From Canibacter zhuwentaonis (GTDB lineage Bacteria > Actinomycetota > Actinomycetes > Actinomycetales > Microbacteriaceae), in the NCBI RefSeq assembly GCF_018531125.1, contig NZ_JAHDSY010000004.1: 64,000 nucleotides of DNA. One strand, 5' to 3'. Of this stretch, positions 59,965 to 64,000 are shown one piece after another. Made by a program: the position numbers and the translations under genes. The notes below the pieces were generated by a model that was not told the DNA's origin, did not search any database, and saw nothing but the letters and a program-made list of their open reading frames with translations. Position 1 is the first letter of the stretch. Each line of letters begins with the position of its first letter.

Positions 59965-62900
59965 TTAGATTATGCCCTCGCTAAGCTGGTTTGGTGTGCC
60001 GAACCTGTGTGCGGTAATCGACACAGCCTGCTCGCGCATAAACGGCAGCAGCTCAACCCGGCCCGCGCGCACAACATCCGCCGCATAAACCGAAACATCT
60101 GGCGAACCTTCTGTTGCGGTGTACAGCGCGTTAAGCTCGGCTGATTTCTCCGCAGCGCTTCCGATTACGCGCACGCGATAATCCGCTGCCTGCTTTTGCG
60201 ATAGCTCGCGTACAACGGTCTGGTTAAACTCCGCGGTGCTCTGCTGCTGGTGGGCAACATTGAGGTGCTCGAGCAGCTTCGCAACGTGCTCGGGGAGGCT
60301 CTCAGCAGTGCTAACTTTGAGCAGCGATCCTGCGGTAACACCCGCCGCAACAACTCGTAGCGTGTGCGTGAGCGGCGTGTTTGCGCTCACCCTGATAACA
60401 ACCGAGGCTGGCAGATAGCGCAGGATATTGCGCTCTATACCAAGCTCTGAGGCGTCGCGGTTAATACCAAACTCCTGCGCAAAAGCCGCCGTATCGCTCG
60501 CGAGAGCGGACGCCAGCCACGCCACCTCGGTGTCGTTCGCGCCGGCCTCTTCTGCTGCGCGTGCGTAGTCAGAGTTGCGAGTGTGCAGTTTTGCAGGCGT
60601 TGCCTGCTGCGTTGGCGCATCCTGCCACTCCACTAGACCGTGCAGGTAGTTGGGACCGCCTGCCTTATAGCCAGCGCCGATGGCGCTCTTCTTCCAGCCG
60701 CCAAACGGCTGCCGGCGCACAATAGCGCCCGTAATTCCGCGGTTAATGTAGGCGTTGCCAACTTCGATGCGTGACAGCCACTGCGCCATTTCACCGCTGT
60801 CAAGCGAATGCAGACCGCCTGTTAGCCCGTATTCAATATCGTTCACAATAGATATTGCTTCGTCGAGCGTTGCCGCGGTCATAATGCCAAGAATCGGACC
60901 GAAATACTCGGTCAGGTGATACTCGCTGCCGCGTTTCACACCCGCGCGTACACCCGGACTCCAGAGCTTGGTTTCACCGTTGGCGGTTTTAGAAAGCGGG
61001 CTGCTGTGCTGCAGCGGTTCGGGTTTAATAATCCATTTCTCGCCCGCGCTCAGTTCTGTGAGCCCGCGGAGCAGCTTGTCTTTAGGCGGCGCGATAACAG
61101 GACTCATCTGGGTGTCTAAGTCTTCTGGGCTGCCCACCTTGATTGACTTAACAGCGTCAAGCAGCTGATGCTTAAAGTGCTTAGAGTTCGCAACTGAGCC
61201 CACAAGAATTACTAGTGAGGCTGCGGAACACTTCTGCCCGGCGTGCCCAAACGCGCTCTGCGCAACGTCTTTTGCAGCCAGATCGAGATCTGCGTTCGGG
61301 GTTACGATAATCGCGTTCTTGCCGCTTGTTTCGGCGAGAATTGGCAGATCCTGACGCATTTTACGGAACTTAACCGCGGTTTCATACGAGCCGGTCAGAA
61401 TTAGCCTGTCGATTTGTGGATCACTTACCAGCTCAGAGGCGAGGTTGTAGTCGCTAAACTGCACAAACTGCAGCACATTGCGTGGCACGCCAGCCTCCCA
61501 CAGCGCGGCAACGATCAGCGCGCCGGTGCGAGCCGCGTTACTTGCTGGCTTCACAATAACGGATGCGCCAGATGCAAGACCCGCAAGAATACCGCCGGCA
61601 GTGATAGCGGCGGGAAAATTCCACGGCGGAATTACCGCAACGAGTTTTTGCGGCACAGTTTTTGCGCCGTCAACCCGCTCTAGCTGCTGCCCGAGCATAG
61701 CGTAGTAGTTAGCAAAATCGATCGCCTCAGAGATTTCAGGGTCGCTCTGATCGATAGTTTTGCCGCACTCAGATCCCATAACCTCGAGCAGCTGCGCGCG
61801 CTGCTGCTCGAGTATTTCACCGGCTTTGCACAGAATCTCGGCGCGCTTCTCCGCCCCTAGATTCTGCCATGAAGTTGCGGCTTTAACGCCGTCTGCGAGG
61901 ATTTTATTAAGGGCTTGCGAGTCTTTCACAAAGGCTTTTGCGACCAGGTCTTTGCCCAGCTCGGAGCTAACCATGCGAGAGGCAATTTCACGCCCCCACT
62001 CGCGGTTTCCTGGCAGGTCAGGATCGGTGTCGGGGGTGTTGCTAAATTCGCCACGCTTGCCCGCCTCAACCTTGGCTTTGACTCGAGCGGCAAGACCGTC
62101 GCTGTCGTAGCTGCGGCGATCCTGTTGGCGATTTGAAACCGGTACGCTGTAGTTCTCGGGGTTACCATCCGCTGTGATTTTTGCTAACTCAGCAAGAGAC
62201 GCCAAGAAGCGGTCTTTTTCGCGCGCGAACAGCACACTGTTGCTGCTGATCTCAAATACCGCGCTCATAAAGTTTTCCTGGCTGGCGCCTTCTTCGAGGC
62301 GGCGGATCAGATAGGCGATTGCAACATCAAATTCCTGCGGTTTTACAACCGGAACGTACAGCAGCAGCGAGCCAACCTCGCGTTTAATAACCTCGGCTTG
62401 TGCGGTTGCCATGCCGAGCAGCATTTCAAACTCGATACCGCTTACCGCGTTGCGTTTTTTAGCCAGCAGCCACGCCAGAGCGATGTCAAAGAGGTTGTGA
62501 CCTGCAACACCGAGCCGTACGTTTTTAACGCGCTCAGGGTGCAGTGCGTAGTCGATAACTGCTTTGTAGCTGGTGTCTGACTCTTGTTTGGTGCTCCAGG
62601 TTGCGCTTTCCCAGCCGTGCAGGGTTGCGTCAACGATCTCCATGGGGAGGTTTGCGCCCTTCACAACGCGCACTTTAATTGGCGCGCCACCGTCAGCAAC
62701 GCGCCGCTGCGCCCACTCTTGCAGCTCAATCATTGCGCTGAGAGCATCTGGCAGGTACGCCTGTAGCACAATACCTGCGGATAGCGACTTGAACTCGGGG
62801 CGTTCAAGAATCTTGGTGAAAACGGCGATGGTCAGGTCGAGATCTTTGTACTCTTCCATGTCAAGGTTGATGAACTTCTGTTTTGCCTGGTCTTTGATGG

Positions 62901-63534
62901 CCAGACGGTAGAGGGGGAGTAGCTCCTCTGTGATGTGCGCAACAGCTGCGTCGAATGCCCAGCGGTTGTGGGGGGCAACAGTTGCGGAAACCTTAATTGA
63001 AACATAGTCCACGTCGTCGCGAGCTAGAATCTCGGTTGTTCCCGCGAGTCGCCTGGTCGCCTCTTTCTGCCCGAGAATAGCTTCTCCGAGGAGGTTGATG
63101 TTTAGACCCACTCCGCGCTGTTTGATTTTCGCGATTGCCCGCCCGAGTTTTGCGGGCGTTGCGTCAATAATCAGATGGCTCACCATCTGGCGCAAAACCT
63201 TTTGGGCTATTGGCACAACAACCTGTGGTGCAAGAGGCGCAAGAGTGCCGCCCAGTTTCACTGCGCCGCGCAGTGGGGCGGGCAAAAACTGCGGCGTTAT
63301 CGCCGATATTTCACGCATCTTAGCAGCTGCGGACCGCTTGTCTTCGGGGCGCACAACGCCGTCAACAAAGCCAATGGTGAAGTCGAGCCCGTGCGGATCC
63401 TGTAGCACTCCGGCAAGCTGTTTCGCAGAAGAATCGGTTGGCACGTGTTGCGCTTCGCTAAGCCAGCGCTTGACGAGCTTAATAGCCTCATCGCTTAAGT
63501 CTTGGGGGCGGATGTGGTGAGCGTCGGATGTCAT
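59965..63534 (-). CDS. putA: bifunctional proline dehydrogenase / L-glutamate gamma-semialdehyde dehydrogenase
   Basis: Oxidises proline to glutamate in two channelled steps. The FAD-dependent proline dehydrogenase domain covers about 50-450, with 'RVVKGANLPMEI' and 'YLIRRLEEGASQENFM' (408-423) at the proline site. The aldehyde dehydrogenase domain covers about 530-1000, with E735 in 'ILAETSGKNA' and C769 in 'GHAGQKCSAAS'. A C-terminal domain of about 170 residues follows. There is no N-terminal ribbon-helix-helix, so it is not a self-regulating PutA. 1189 residues. ATG at 63534. Confidence 0.94.
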   Translation of the reverse strand: MTSDAHHIRPQDLSDEAIKLVKRWLSEAQHVPTDSSAKQLAGVLQDPHGLDFTIGFVDGVVRPEDKRSAAAKMREISAITPQFLPAPLRGAVKLGGTLAPLAPQVVVPIAQKVLRQMVSHLIIDATPAKLGRAIAKIKQRGVGLNINLLGEAILGQKEATRRLAGTTEILARDDVDYVSIKVSATVAPHNRWAFDAAVAHITEELLPLYRLAIKDQAKQKFINLDMEEYKDLDLTIAVFTKILERPEFKSLSAGIVLQAYLPDALSAMIELQEWAQRRVADGGAPIKVRVVKGANLPMEIVDATLHGWESATWSTKQESDTSYKAVIDYALHPERVKNVRLGVAGHNLFDIALAWLLAKKRNAVSGIEFEMLLGMATAQAEVIKREVGSLLLYVPVVKPQEFDVAIAYLIRRLEEGASQENFMSAVFEISSNSVLFAREKDRFLASLAELAKITADGNPENYSVPVSNRQQDRRSYDSDGLAARVKAKVEAGKRGEFSNTPDTDPDLPGNREWGREIASRMVSSELGKDLVAKAFVKDSQALNKILADGVKAATSWQNLGAEKRAEILCKAGEILEQQRAQLLEVMGSECGKTIDQSDPEISEAIDFANYYAMLGQQLERVDGAKTVPQKLVAVIPPWNFPAAITAGGILAGLASGASVIVKPASNAARTGALIVAALWEAGVPRNVLQFVQFSDYNLASELVSDPQIDRLILTGSYETAVKFRKMRQDLPILAETSGKNAIIVTPNADLDLAAKDVAQSAFGHAGQKCSAASLVILVGSVANSKHFKHQLLDAVKSIKVGSPEDLDTQMSPVIAPPKDKLLRGLTELSAGEKWIIKPEPLQHSSPLSKTANGETKLWSPGVRAGVKRGSEYHLTEYFGPILGIMTAATLDEAISIVNDIEYGLTGGLHSLDSGEMAQWLSRIEVGNAYINRGITGAIVRRQPFGGWKKSAIGAGYKAGGPNYLHGLVEWQDAPTQQATPAKLHTRNSDYARAAEEAGANDTEVAWLASALASDTAAFAQEFGINRDASELGIERNILRYLPASVVIRVSANTPLTHTLRVVAAGVTAGSLLKVSTAESLPEHVAKLLEHLNVAHQQQSTAEFNQTVVRELSQKQAADYRVRVIGSAAEKSAELNALYTATEGSPDVSVYAADVVRAGRVELLPFMREQAVSITAHRFGTPNQLSEGII

Positions 63535-63620
63535 ACAGGCGAAGCCTTTCTGTTGTTCTGCGTGGATAATCGCGCTTTAAGCGAAACAGTTTTCGCGGGT
63601 GAAATATGTTATACAGGCGC

Positions 63621-63657
63621 AAGGGTGACGCTCGCTTTAGAAACGAACGTCACCCTT
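63621..63657 (-). terminator. hairpin after the aldehyde dehydrogenase gene
   Basis: AAGGGTGACG (63621-63630) and CGTCACCCTT (63648-63657) pair perfectly over 10 bp, with a further TCG/CGA inside the loop. It lies 21 bases after the stop of the minus-strand gene. The T-run is weak. Confidence 0.65.
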
Positions 63658-63677
63658 GCTCATGCCTGAGCTATCGC

Positions 63678-64000
63678 TTATGCTGCGAAACGGTACAGTT
63701 TTTTGTTGGCAAACTCGTCGATACCGTATTTACCGATCTCGCGTCCGTAACCGGATTTCTTAACGCCGCCAAACGGCACATCAACACCCTCAAGCCCTGA
63801 TGCGTTAATGAACACCATCCCAACATCCAACTGATCGCCTACCTTTTCAGCGCGCCTAACGTCGTCACACATAACAACGCTGCCGAGACCGTATGGTGAG
63901 CTGTTAGCAAGCTTAATTGCCTCTTCGTCGCTGGATACGCGGTAGAGCTGCGCAACTGGACCGAAAAGCTCCTGCGAGTAAACATCCATCTCAGGGGTAA
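63678..64000 (-). CDS. aldehyde dehydrogenase, probably succinate-semialdehyde dehydrogenase (5' end outside window)
   Basis: Only the C-terminal 106 or so residues are present. 'ELFGPVAQLYRVSSDEEAIK', 'NSSPYGLGSVVMCDD', 'FINASGLEGVDVPFGGVKKS' and 'GYGREIGKYGIDEFANKKL' are the end of an NAD(P)-dependent aldehyde dehydrogenase and fit the GabD1 type of succinate-semialdehyde dehydrogenase. The catalytic Cys and Glu are outside the window. It lies upstream of putA on the same strand. It is distinct from the GabD-like enzyme at 32511-33980. Confidence 0.85.
   Translation of the reverse strand, partial: TPEMDVYSQELFGPVAQLYRVSSDEEAIKLANSSPYGLGSVVMCDDVRRAEKVGDQLDVGMVFINASGLEGVDVPFGGVKKSGYGREIGKYGIDEFANKKLYRFAA

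Overview
The window is 64 kb of chromosome from an actinobacterium, most likely a Microbacteriaceae-like member of the Micrococcales with moderate GC. The evidence is Kgd (the fused actinobacterial 2-oxoglutarate enzyme), the families DUF3515, DUF4307 and DUF177, the order rpmJ-rpsM-rpsK-rpoA-rplQ without rpsD, a short-LID adenylate kinase, many GTG and TTG starts, and several promoters whose -10 box sits only 6-7 bases from the start codon (leaderless mRNAs). The genus is not identifiable by reading. A class C sortase and an LPLTG-anchored wall protein point to surface display, perhaps host association.

Layout. 1-2 kb: the end of an LPLTG surface protein, thiol peroxidase behind a 17-bp inverted repeat, and a small membrane protein. 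2.3-9.1 kb: typA, the t6A block tsaE-tsaB-rimI-tsaD, a PepSY lipoprotein and the sortase. 9.4-15.4 kb: secY-adk-map-infA-rpmJ-rpsM-rpsK-rpoA-rplQ. 15.6-24.8 kb: an OatA-like acyltransferase on the minus strand, rplM-rpsI-glmM, coaA (minus), then glmS-acpS-alr. 24.8-27.1 kb: tRNA-Lys, a queuosine-precursor transporter and TerC. 27.3-36.9 kb: murA-plsC-gpsA-ddl, a DUF3515 lipoprotein, a succinate-semialdehyde dehydrogenase, rsmD and recG. 37.1-45.1 kb: coaD-yceD-rpmF-rnc-mutM, a membrane protein, ribF, a SNF2-type helicase and pfkA. 45.1-51.5 kb: an AI-2E-family transporter, ilvA with a probable AUU start, greA, an unrecognised two-peptide cassette, DUF4307, a small membrane protein, trhA and aguA. 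51.6-64 kb: an FMN reductase relic, kgd, two DUF21/CBS proteins, ung, putA and the end of a second semialdehyde dehydrogenase.

How the genes fit together. One group builds the envelope: GlmM and GlmS supply amino sugars, MurA, Alr and Ddl make peptidoglycan precursors, PlsC and GpsA make phospholipid, and the OatA-like protein and sortase modify or decorate the wall. A second group serves translation: ribosomal proteins, IF-1, Map, RNA polymerase alpha, TypA, YceD, RsmD, RNase III, GreA and t6A synthesis. A third connects amino acids to the TCA cycle: PutA turns proline into glutamate, Kgd can decarboxylate 2-oxoglutarate to succinic semialdehyde, and two GabD-like enzymes can oxidise that to succinate. 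RecG, MutM, Ung and the helicase are genome maintenance.

The observations I rate highest are a self-contained promoter-to-terminator cassette for a 35-aa peptide and a 60-aa membrane protein (48281-48743), the apparent AUU start of ilvA, the inverted repeat over the leaderless tpx promoter, and a heptamer GCGGATC that is strongly over-represented on both strands. No CRISPR array, insertion sequence, prophage or rRNA was seen.
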